Shown: piece after piece, positions 45,083-52,933 of the stretch | Position numbering within the stretch: the first letter of the stretch is position 1 | How the letters are laid out: each line of letters begins with the position of its first letter | Assembly: GCA_034926675.1 (NCBI GenBank) | Contig: JAYFQW010000042.1 | Coordinates: forward strand, 1-64,000 | Source of the DNA: Clostridia bacterium | Lineage (GTDB): Bacteria > Bacillota > DTU025 | Direction: 5' to 3' | Length of the DNA: 64,000 nt | Notes under the pieces: generated by a model | What the model saw: only the letters and a program-made list of their open reading frames with translations | The model's database searches: none | Told to the model about the DNA's origin: nothing | Made by a program: the position numbers and the translations under genes

Positions 45083-45535
45083 GTGTCGGAGAGAGCGAGA
45101 TTTGAAAGCTGCGTGTGCGTAGATGCAAGCCTGGTCGTAAAGTGGCTTGTGAGTGAGCCCGATTCCCTGCAGGCCCTCGACGTGCTGGAAGAATGGATGC
45201 GGCAGGGCGTCAGGATGATAGCCCCGTCCCTCATCGACTATGAGGTGGCCTCGGTGTTGCGAAAACTCGCAGCCAGGGGCAGCGTCAGCGTCGATGAGGC
45301 ACGTCAGCGCCTGCACCTTTTCGAATCTCTTGCCATCCAGCACGTAAGTCCCCCCTTCCTCCTCAGGCGCGCCTGGGAGATGGCGAATCGCCATGGCCTG
45401 TACACCGTATATGACGCATCATATGCAGCCCTGTCTGAACTCACAGGAACCAGGCTGTACACGTGTGATGAAGCACTGATTTCAGCCCTGGGCTGGTCTC
45501 CCGATATGATCGTAAACCCCCTCGCCAAGGCCTGA
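45083..45535 (+). CDS. VapC-type PIN-domain ribonuclease toxin
   Basis: A 150-residue PIN domain. The conserved acids are visible: Asp in CVCVDASLVVKWL, Glu in PSLIDYEVASVLRK, Asp in YTVYDASYAALSE and the late Asp in TRLYTCDEALISA. PIN toxins cut specific RNAs (tRNA or rRNA) under stress. The GTG follows GGAGGAG. The toxin is neutralised by the HTH protein encoded upstream (inference from layout). Confidence 0.85.
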   Translation: MSERARFESCVCVDASLVVKWLVSEPDSLQALDVLEEWMRQGVRMIAPSLIDYEVASVLRKLAARGSVSVDEARQRLHLFESLAIQHVSPPFLLRRAWEMANRHGLYTVYDASYAALSELTGTRLYTCDEALISALGWSPDMIVNPLAKA

Positions 45536-45621
45536 CCTGCATCCTGTGGGCGATGACCGATCTATCCCTTCGTGGTCGAATACAAGCCTTCTCTACTTGG
45601 GCACGATCCCATGAAACGGTG

Positions 45622-45650
45622 TTGACACGTGGAAAAGGATTAGCCATAAT
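45622..45650 (+). promoter_or_regulatory. sigma-70-type promoter of the LacI-family gene
   Basis: TTGACA (45622-45627), 17-base spacer, CATAAT (45645-45650). The imperfect dyad TGTAACCGTTTTCA at 45663-45676 just downstream looks like a LacI-family operator and suggests autorepression. Confidence 0.7.
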
Positions 45651-45702
45651 GGTGATGGACAATGTAACCGTTTTCAATATCAAGATACGGGAGCAGAAGC
45701 AG

Positions 45703-46713
45703 ATGAAATACACCATCACGGATGTTGCTGATAGGGCCCGCGTGTCGGTGGCCACGGTTTCTCGTGTGCTCAACCACAAAGATACGGTCAAAGAGGAGAC
45801 CAGAGATAAGGTCATTGCCGTGATCAAGGAACTCAGCTATACTCCCAACTTCGCAGCGAAGACGTTGCGCAACAACCTGATCAACACCATCGGCGTGATC
45901 GTGCCCGACATCTCGGCATCTTTCTATTCGGAGATAATCAAAGGCATCGAGAACAGGGCTAATGAGATGAGCTTCCGCCTGATAGTGTGCGACGCGCAGA
46001 ACAGCAAGTCGAAGGAGAATGACCACATCAGGTTCCTATATGACGGCAGCGTGGATGGAATGGTGTTCGTCGTGCCCCAGGTTGCCGATGACGATTTGGT
46101 GCATCTCCACGCTGAGAACATGTCCATAGTGGTGTTTGGAAGGAACATGGAGCAGCACGGCATCCCTTCCATCACTGTCGATAACGTCTACGGGGCCTAC
46201 CAGGCAGTGAGGCATCTATGCTCCCACGGCTTTGCCAGGGTGGCGTACATAGGCGGGATAGAGGCGGAGAACGACTACGACCACCGTGCGAGGCTCCACG
46301 GTTTCAAGAAGGCGCTTTCGGATTCCGGCATTGAAATCCACGATGAGTACATTGAGAACGGCGGTTACTCAGAAGAGGGCGGAAGCAGCGCTTTTGTACG
46401 TCTGATGAGCCTTCCAGAGCCCCCAAACGCCATCTTCTGCGCCAATGACGAAATGGCCCTCGGCGTGCTGCGGGCTGCGAAGAAGCGCAGCATCGACATA
46501 CCCCGGCAGTTGGGTTTGATCGGTTTCGACAACATACGTATCTCTCAGTACACTAGCCCCGCTCTCACCACAGTGAGCCAGCCGACCTATAACATCGGCG
46601 TGCTCCTTGGCGAGCAGCTCATAGCGCATCTCACCGACAGGGAAAGGGGACGGAGGAACACCAATCTAATCCTGAGGCCGGAGCTGATTGTGCGTGAGTC
46701 GTGCGGTTGCTAG
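45703..46713 (+). CDS. LacI-family transcriptional regulator
   Basis: A 336-residue repressor with an N-terminal HTH (YTITDVADRARVSVATVSRV, LNHKDTVKEETRDKV) and a PBP1-like sugar-binding domain (LINTIGVIVPDISASFYSEI, DGMVFVVPQ, PSITVDNVYGA, FCANDEMALGVLRAAKKRSI). The ATG at 45703 follows GGGAG; the frame is open to 45553. It stands just before the sugar ABC and beta-galactosidase genes and very likely represses them until a galactoside-type sugar is present. Confidence 0.9.
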   Translation: MKYTITDVADRARVSVATVSRVLNHKDTVKEETRDKVIAVIKELSYTPNFAAKTLRNNLINTIGVIVPDISASFYSEIIKGIENRANEMSFRLIVCDAQNSKSKENDHIRFLYDGSVDGMVFVVPQVADDDLVHLHAENMSIVVFGRNMEQHGIPSITVDNVYGAYQAVRHLCSHGFARVAYIGGIEAENDYDHRARLHGFKKALSDSGIEIHDEYIENGGYSEEGGSSAFVRLMSLPEPPNAIFCANDEMALGVLRAAKKRSIDIPRQLGLIGFDNIRISQYTSPALTTVSQPTYNIGVLLGEQLIAHLTDRERGRRNTNLILRPELIVRESCGC

Positions 46714-46844
46714 AGCCATATCATTTTCGCGAGTAATGAAACCGATACCAAAGGGAGGGATGACGGGGAAAACAGCGTGATGCGAGGCACTGATTCATGT
46801 GGCGGAACCGAGAACGCGAGAACTAATAGGGAGGTAAGTGGTGC

Positions 46845-48071
46845 ATGATCAAACGGTTTGCGAGTCTCCTGGCGGTCATCTTCTTGATGGCCTGCCTGCT
46901 GACGCCCATGGGTATTGCCGCTGCAAAGGGCGCCGTATCATTCTGGGTGTACGAGCCCGAGCTGAAGCGGGAACAACTCGAGAAGGCAGTTGCGTTGTTC
47001 GAGCGCGAGACCGGTTATGATGTAGAGATCACATACATCCCCAAGAGCGATTTCAACACCAAGCTGAACACTGCCATCGCGACCGGGCAGGCCCCGGAAG
47101 TCTCATACCTCGATCAACCTCTGGTGCCGAGGTTCGCGGTGGACGGAATCCTTCTGAACCTCGATCCGTATGCTGACGGCAAGACCGGGATAGACAGGAG
47201 CAAGTACTATCAGGGCGCCCTGAACACAAACGTGGTGGGCAAGAAGCTCTACGGCCTGCCGCTCAATCAGACCTGCGTGGCGCTGTACTACAACCGAGAC
47301 CTCATCAAGACCCCTCCCACCACCTGGGACGAGTGGATCGACATGGCCAAGAAGGTGTACAAGAAGGGCCAGATTGCGGCCATGGAAGTGCCCCCGGGCG
47401 GCGGCTGGGGCGCCTGGCTGTTCCCCGCCTTCGTGGCGTCGGCCGGCGGTCGGATGGTCAGTGACGACGAGACCAAGGTGGCATTCGATGAGCAGCCCGC
47501 GATAGACGCGCTCAAGCTGTGGCTGGAGATGAGGAAGTATTCTGACAAGGAAGTGCAGGATAGCGCTAACTCCTTCCAGAATGGCCTTGTGGCAACGAAG
47601 ATATCCGGCCCGTGGGAGATAAGCGGGTTCCGCCAGAACTTCCCCAACCTCAAGTTCGGCGTTGCCCTGGTGCCGGCGAAAACTAAGGACGGCATCCACG
47701 CGTCCAACATCGGCGGCGAGAACCTGGTGATCTACAAATCGGCTAAGAACCCGCAGGCAGCATGGGAGCTGATAAGGTTCCTTACATACAGGCCGGAGAA
47801 CGCCATCCTCTGCGCGGAGGTCACGGGCAATTTTCCTGTGCTTCTCGAGGCAGCACAGGACGACAGGTACCGCAAGGATGAGTCGCTCAAGGTATTCCTC
47901 AAACAGATGGAGACTGCTCAGGCCAGGCCGAGGATGACATCATGGCTGAAGATCAACGACGAAATCGTGGGCAAGGCGCTCGACCAGGCACTCTCGGGCG
48001 AACTCAGCCCGGAGGAAGCCCTAAAGCAAGCGGCCAAGAAGGCCAATCTGCTAATCCAGAGAGATAAGTAG
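46845..48071 (+). CDS. sugar ABC transporter substrate-binding protein
   Basis: A 408-residue type-1 extracellular solute-binding protein. It has a signal peptide (residues 1-27, no lipobox Cys at the cleavage site), then VSFWVYEPELKREQLEKAVA, YIPKSDFNTKLNTAIATGQA, PEVSYLDQP, GLPLNQTCVALYYNRDLI, TTWDEWIDMAKKV, and GPWEISGFR near the hinge. The family binds oligosaccharides. GGGAGGTAAGTGGTGC precedes the ATG. It is the first gene of the transport operon. No ATP-binding subunit is encoded here, so a shared MsmK/MalK-type ATPase must be elsewhere. Confidence 0.92.
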   Translation: MIKRFASLLAVIFLMACLLTPMGIAAAKGAVSFWVYEPELKREQLEKAVALFERETGYDVEITYIPKSDFNTKLNTAIATGQAPEVSYLDQPLVPRFAVDGILLNLDPYADGKTGIDRSKYYQGALNTNVVGKKLYGLPLNQTCVALYYNRDLIKTPPTTWDEWIDMAKKVYKKGQIAAMEVPPGGGWGAWLFPAFVASAGGRMVSDDETKVAFDEQPAIDALKLWLEMRKYSDKEVQDSANSFQNGLVATKISGPWEISGFRQNFPNLKFGVALVPAKTKDGIHASNIGGENLVIYKSAKNPQAAWELIRFLTYRPENAILCAEVTGNFPVLLEAAQDDRYRKDESLKVFLKQMETAQARPRMTSWLKINDEIVGKALDQALSGELSPEEALKQAAKKANLLIQRDK

Positions 48072-48280
48072 ACCGCAAGGCAAGTGGTCCCGGGGCGGGA
48101 CATGAACATGGCGGAACGAGACGCGACGAGGTGGGGCTCAGTCGGGACTCGGACAGGACGTGACGGAGCGAGACGGGACCAGACAACCTGCCAACGCTCT
48201 CCTGGCTCGTCCCGACGGTCCCTCCTCGACCGCCGTCTCTGCCTAGCAGCTGATGATGGTCAAGGGAGGCGTGGCCCGCA
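48072..48280 (+). other. intercistronic G/A-rich stretch with hairpin potential
   Basis: The 209 bases between binding protein and permease contain repeated CGGGAC/GGGACT motifs and complementary CGTCCC/GGTCCC further on. A stem here would protect or attenuate the message so that the binding protein is made in excess, as is common. The short open frame across it does not look like protein. Confidence 0.4.
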
Positions 48281-49234
48281 ATGCGTCCGGCAGCAGCAGC
48301 CAGCCCCAAGCGGACTGGGATTTTCGCCCTGCTCAAGAAGGAGAAGTACCGTGAATACATAGCGGGATATCTGTTCATAGCCCCGCTGATAGTATACTTC
48401 ATCGTGTTTCAGATCACGCCAATGGCGATGTCGCTCCTATACAGCTTCACGGAATGGAACATGCGCACCAAGCCTACGTTCGTGGGGCTCCGCAACTATG
48501 TCGACCTTTTCACGAACACTCTCTTCTACCCGATGTTCTGGCCGTCACTTTGGATAACCCTCAAATACATCCTGATGATAACGCCCATCTCCCTTACGAT
48601 ACCCCTGCTGTTGGCGCTGATACTGAATACGAAGGTCAAGGGGCAGGCATTCTTTCGCACAGCGTTCTACATTCCCGTGGTCACCCCTGGCGTTGCCCAG
48701 GCGGCCCTCTGGAAGTGGATTCTCGACCCCAAATTCGGGCTCCTGAACGCGTTCATCAGGAATACCCCCTTGATAAACAGGCTCTTCTCAACGCACAGCT
48801 GGTTGAATGAGACCCGAACCGCCCTGCCAGTTCTCGCCGTCATGGGCGCCTGGGGCGGGCTGGGGTACAACATCCTGATTTACCTGGCCGGACTGAAGGC
48901 AATCCCAGATGAACTCTATGAATCTGCATACGTGGACGGCGCCAATTCCGCCAACACTCTCATCCACATAACACTGCCCATGTTGAAGCCGACGATCTTC
49001 TTTCTTCTGGTAACGGGCCTGATCGGCAACTTCCAAGTGTTTGACCAGATGTACCTGCTGACGGGCGGAGGGCCCAACGACTCCACGCTGTCGTACGTCT
49101 TGAGCCTATATAACCATGCTTTCAGGTACTACGAGATGGGAATCGCCTGCTCCATGTCGTACATACTGCTCAGCATAATCCTGATTATCACGCTGCTCAA
49201 CTTCAAGTTCGTCCCGCAGACTATCGACGACTGA
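48281..49234 (+). CDS. sugar ABC permease (MalF/UgpA-like)
   Basis: A 317-residue permease with six membrane segments. The N-terminal part is YIAGYLFIAPLIVYFIVF. The EAA-type cytoplasmic loop (ESAYVDGANSANTLIHITLP) is present. It forms the channel with the next gene. The start at 48281 lies after GGGAGGCGTGG. Confidence 0.9.
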   Translation: MRPAAAASPKRTGIFALLKKEKYREYIAGYLFIAPLIVYFIVFQITPMAMSLLYSFTEWNMRTKPTFVGLRNYVDLFTNTLFYPMFWPSLWITLKYILMITPISLTIPLLLALILNTKVKGQAFFRTAFYIPVVTPGVAQAALWKWILDPKFGLLNAFIRNTPLINRLFSTHSWLNETRTALPVLAVMGAWGGLGYNILIYLAGLKAIPDELYESAYVDGANSANTLIHITLPMLKPTIFFLLVTGLIGNFQVFDQMYLLTGGGPNDSTLSYVLSLYNHAFRYYEMGIACSMSYILLSIILIITLLNFKFVPQTIDD

Positions 49235-49250
49235 GGGAGGTGAGACGCAA

Positions 49251-50108
49251 ATGGGCTACAGCAGGGTCAGAAGGCACGTGAACAGATTTCTCCTCTACTT
49301 CGTGCTGATCGTGACCACCGTGGTCATGGTAGGTCCGTTCGTGTGGCTCGTCCTTTCGTCGCTCAAGGAAAAGCAGGACATGTACAGCATCCACCCCACC
49401 CCCTTCGCACGGCGCAAAGACACGGGGAGGATCTACGTCACGTTCGAAAACTACACGGAAGCTTTCGACTTCCTCGACTTCCCGCTCTTGGCCAAGAATA
49501 CTCTCATTGTGGCGATCATCAACACGTCGGTGAACCTCTTGCTCAACAGCATGGCAGGCTACGCCTTCGCCAGGATCAACTTCCCCGGGCGCGACAAGAT
49601 CTTTAAGATAATGCTGATGAGCCTGATGGTTCCCGCCACCGTACTACTGATTCCCAACCTCCTCATGGTGAAGACTCTAGGAATGTACAATACGAAGTCC
49701 GCCCTGATATTCCCGTTCGTGATGTCGGTGTACAACGTGTTCATGATGCGCCAGTTCTTCATGGGCGTGCCGGCGTCCCTCGAGGAGGCGGCAAGGGTGG
49801 ACGGGGCAGGAAGGTTCCGCACTTTCTTTCAGATCGTCCTGCCGCTGGTGAGGCCCGCTGTGGTAACGCAGGGCGTATTCACCTTCCTCTGGAACTACAA
49901 CAACTTCCTATGGCCTCTCGTGGCGCTAATCGATAAGAAGAACTACACCCTCGCCCTGGGACTGGGAAGCCTCGTTACGGTGGGCAACACAAGATATCAC
50001 GTGCTGATCGCAAGCTCAGTTGTAGTGGCCCTCCCGCTGATCGTGCTCTTCCTGATCTTCCAGAGATACATCGTGGAAGGCATCATGGCGGGGAGTCTGA
50101 AGGGATGA
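49251..50108 (+). CDS. sugar ABC permease (MalG/UgpE-like)
   Basis: A 285-residue second permease with six membrane segments and the EAA loop (EEAARVDGAGRFRTFFQIVL, PLVRPA). GGGAGGTGAGACGCAA precedes the ATG, 16 bases after the first permease. The C-terminal FQRYIVEGIMAGSLKG is the usual end of this family. Confidence 0.92.
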   Translation: MGYSRVRRHVNRFLLYFVLIVTTVVMVGPFVWLVLSSLKEKQDMYSIHPTPFARRKDTGRIYVTFENYTEAFDFLDFPLLAKNTLIVAIINTSVNLLLNSMAGYAFARINFPGRDKIFKIMLMSLMVPATVLLIPNLLMVKTLGMYNTKSALIFPFVMSVYNVFMMRQFFMGVPASLEEAARVDGAGRFRTFFQIVLPLVRPAVVTQGVFTFLWNYNNFLWPLVALIDKKNYTLALGLGSLVTVGNTRYHVLIASSVVVALPLIVLFLIFQRYIVEGIMAGSLKG

Positions 50109-50315
50109 TGAACGGTGCCGAATCGAGGCCAATCCCGATCGCACAGCCTCGTGGTCATTGCTGTTCCTCTGGCGCTGGCCTGCCTGATCACGCTGGGAAC
50201 ATGCTGGCCTGCCCGATGCGACCTCAGCATTGCCGGCTGCGGCAGCGACGGCGGCGAACGTAGCCACGGATGCGGCGATGGACACAGCATCGAACTCGAA
50301 GGAGGAAACGCAGCA

Positions 50316-52874
50316 GTGATAGGGCTTTCATACACGTCTGACTACGTGCTCTTCGACGGGGCGCCAACTTATCTTTGGTCTGGTGACTTCCCATACTACA
50401 GGCTCTCACCGTCCGAATGGGAGGACCGTCTGGTGAAGGTGAAGCAGGCGGGTGTGAGGTTCATCACCGCCTACGTGCCGTGGAACTTCCACGAGTACGA
50501 GGAGGGGAAGTTCGACTTCACAGGCAAGACGGGAGTCGACCGACGAGACTTGCTTCGGTTCATCGAGCTTGTTCGCGACAAGGGGATGTACCTCATCCCC
50601 AAGCCCGGCCCGTTCATCTGCGCTGAGGTTAGCCACGGAGGGATCCCTGACTGGCTCACGTCCGCCCACCCGGAGATAGTGATGAAAGATCAGTTCGGTC
50701 GGAACGTAGGATTCCGCCAGGACGCCAAGCCTCTGCCTGACTATCTGAACAAGGTGTACATGGGCTACGTGCGCAAATGGTATAAGGCCTTTGCAGACGC
50801 AGTGTCTGCCTATCAGTATCCTTGCGGCCCCGTGGTGGCGGTGCAGATCGAGAACGAGATCCCCTACAGCACCAGCGAACTTGCGAATCCATTCTCCTGG
50901 GGATACACCGCGGCTGTTGGCGGGCTCTACCGCGGCTGGGTGCAGCAACGCTACGGGAGCATTGCGGACTACAACCTCCTGCACACCACCAAATTCGGAA
51001 GCTACGCTGAGATCGCGCAGCCCAAGGAGAGGACGTGGGAATTCGACTCACTCCGGGGCTGGCTTGCCTTCCAGGACTGGGTAGCTTTCAAGGAATGGTA
51101 TGGAGGCAGGGTTCTGACTGAGTACGGCAGCATGATGCGAGACTGCGGCATTAGGGCGCCCCTCTATCATGACGCCGGCATGCTCGAAAACGAAGCCCCG
51201 ATGAGCTTCCGAGAGGCGTCGACCGCGATGTGGATCGGGGCGAACTTCTGGCTCCCGGTTCACCCCATGTACAGCCTCTACTCCTACGCCTGGGCGATGC
51301 GCAGGCTCAAGGAGCTCCGCGGCGCGCAGGCAGCGAGGCCTAGCATCGCTCCCGAGCTCAACTGGGGTTGGGGAAACGCCCGGGAGTACGATTTCCTCAC
51401 CCGCTGCACCATGCCCTTCCTTCGAGGCACGAACGTGTACACCATCATCGATGCAGATAACGCCGGCACTATCGATGGACAGGTAGGCAGCCGGACGGTG
51501 AGCCAGAAATACAGCAACAACCCTGAACCCTACCCGGGAGGGGCCCCCATCGACGCCCACGGCGGGCTGAGGCCCGCCTACTACTCCCTCATAAGGCTAA
51601 CCAGGTACACCGAGCGTGAAGCAAAGAACCTGCTCGCAGCGACCTCGCCGTCTGACATCGCCATGGGTTTCTACACCCCGTACAACTATCCGAAGGTCTA
51701 CGCGAACTGGGCCAAGGCCGACGACTACTGCCTTCAATCAGCCTTCACTACCACGATTGGGGCTAACGAATTCCTGCAGAGTCTCACGGAAGGCTTCATC
51801 AAGCTGGACATGGAATATGACGCGGCGGACCTCGAGACGGCCTCGGTGGAGCAACTGCTCGAGAAAAAGCTCCTGATCGTTCTGAGCCAAGAAATGATGG
51901 ACTCCGCCGTTCAGGATAGGCTGATCGAGTACGTCCGGCGCGGCGGCAAGCTCGTCCTGATGCCGTCGATGCCTGAGTATGACCTCGCCGCCAGAGGTTG
52001 CACGGCCATCAGCAGACATCTGCTGGCCGGCATCACGGTGCGCGGCACGAGGAAGTGCAGGATGCCTGAAGACGTCATGTGGGACGGCCTCGGCAGGCCG
52101 ATCAAAGGGTCGTACATCGTCAACACTCTCGAGATCCATGAGGCGGACGAAGGCTCGGAGTATCGCGTGCGGGCGCGCGACGAGGCTGGAGAGCCCGTGG
52201 CAGTTGAACGAGACTATGGACTGGGCAAGGTCATATACATAGGCGCCTACTGCGTGGACGCCAGCCTCTTCTCCCTACTCGCCAAGGAAGAAGGGTGTGT
52301 GGACCGGTACGCCTACTCCAATGATCCTAACGTGGAAGTGATCCCCCTCGTAAACCAGTGCACCCACGACATATACATGTTCACCGTGAACCGGGCGAAA
52401 GAGCCAAAAAACGTGTGCCTGTCCTGCGTGGACGCCTTTGATCGCGGCCGGCTGGTACAGGTTGATACGGTCGTCGACGGCCTCAGCTGCTCTATACTGC
52501 ATCTAAGGGACGGCGCCATCGTGAGTGCCTCCCTCAACGGTCGTTCCAGCGCCAGCTCTAGTTCCGGGGCCAGTGCTGGGGCCTGCCCCGCTCCCTGCAC
52601 CTACGCCATCATCCCCGCCATCGGCGGCATCAAGTTGAGTGAAGCCAGTCAGGCCGACTTCACCTGGGAGTCGGCGAGCGAGCTAAGGTTCTCAGCCGAC
52701 CGGGACACGGGGGTAGAGATCTACCTGGGGCAGTCTGCTGAAGGAAAGAGCATAAGAGTGTACGGCCCGCACGACGAGGCCGCACAATTCGAATTCGCCT
52801 CCTGCACCGTGAGGTTCCACTACGACACCAATCAGGGCCATGCGGACGAGTACCGCATCATGATGGGCGACTGA
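50316..52874 (+). CDS. GH35-like beta-galactosidase
   Basis: About 852 residues from the GTG at 50316, chosen because AAGGAGG lies 10 bases upstream. The frame is open to a GTG at 50115, which would add a hydrophobic signal-like segment, so export cannot be excluded. The barrel begins YLWSGDFPYYRLSPSEWEDR and VRFITAYVPWNFHEYEEGKF. The acid/base Glu is in VAVQIENEIP (about residue 181). A nucleophile candidate is the Glu in SIAPELNWGWG. The C-terminal 400 residues hold beta-sandwich-like domains. It probably cleaves beta-galactosides brought in by the transporter. Confidence 0.82.
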   Translation: MIGLSYTSDYVLFDGAPTYLWSGDFPYYRLSPSEWEDRLVKVKQAGVRFITAYVPWNFHEYEEGKFDFTGKTGVDRRDLLRFIELVRDKGMYLIPKPGPFICAEVSHGGIPDWLTSAHPEIVMKDQFGRNVGFRQDAKPLPDYLNKVYMGYVRKWYKAFADAVSAYQYPCGPVVAVQIENEIPYSTSELANPFSWGYTAAVGGLYRGWVQQRYGSIADYNLLHTTKFGSYAEIAQPKERTWEFDSLRGWLAFQDWVAFKEWYGGRVLTEYGSMMRDCGIRAPLYHDAGMLENEAPMSFREASTAMWIGANFWLPVHPMYSLYSYAWAMRRLKELRGAQAARPSIAPELNWGWGNAREYDFLTRCTMPFLRGTNVYTIIDADNAGTIDGQVGSRTVSQKYSNNPEPYPGGAPIDAHGGLRPAYYSLIRLTRYTEREAKNLLAATSPSDIAMGFYTPYNYPKVYANWAKADDYCLQSAFTTTIGANEFLQSLTEGFIKLDMEYDAADLETASVEQLLEKKLLIVLSQEMMDSAVQDRLIEYVRRGGKLVLMPSMPEYDLAARGCTAISRHLLAGITVRGTRKCRMPEDVMWDGLGRPIKGSYIVNTLEIHEADEGSEYRVRARDEAGEPVAVERDYGLGKVIYIGAYCVDASLFSLLAKEEGCVDRYAYSNDPNVEVIPLVNQCTHDIYMFTVNRAKEPKNVCLSCVDAFDRGRLVQVDTVVDGLSCSILHLRDGAIVSASLNGRSSASSSSGASAGACPAPCTYAIIPAIGGIKLSEASQADFTWESASELRFSADRDTGVEIYLGQSAEGKSIRVYGPHDEAAQFEFASCTVRFHYDTNQGHADEYRIMMGD

Positions 52875-52933
52875 CGACATAGGGCATATAGCAGACAACA
52901 AGTGGCACACAGCGGATGGCAGGGGGTTTTCAG

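Noticed and set aside
48084-48362. 92-codon frame between binding protein and permease
   Set aside because: Arg-rich random-looking product; the frame overlaps the permease start in another frame and has no homologue I recognise.
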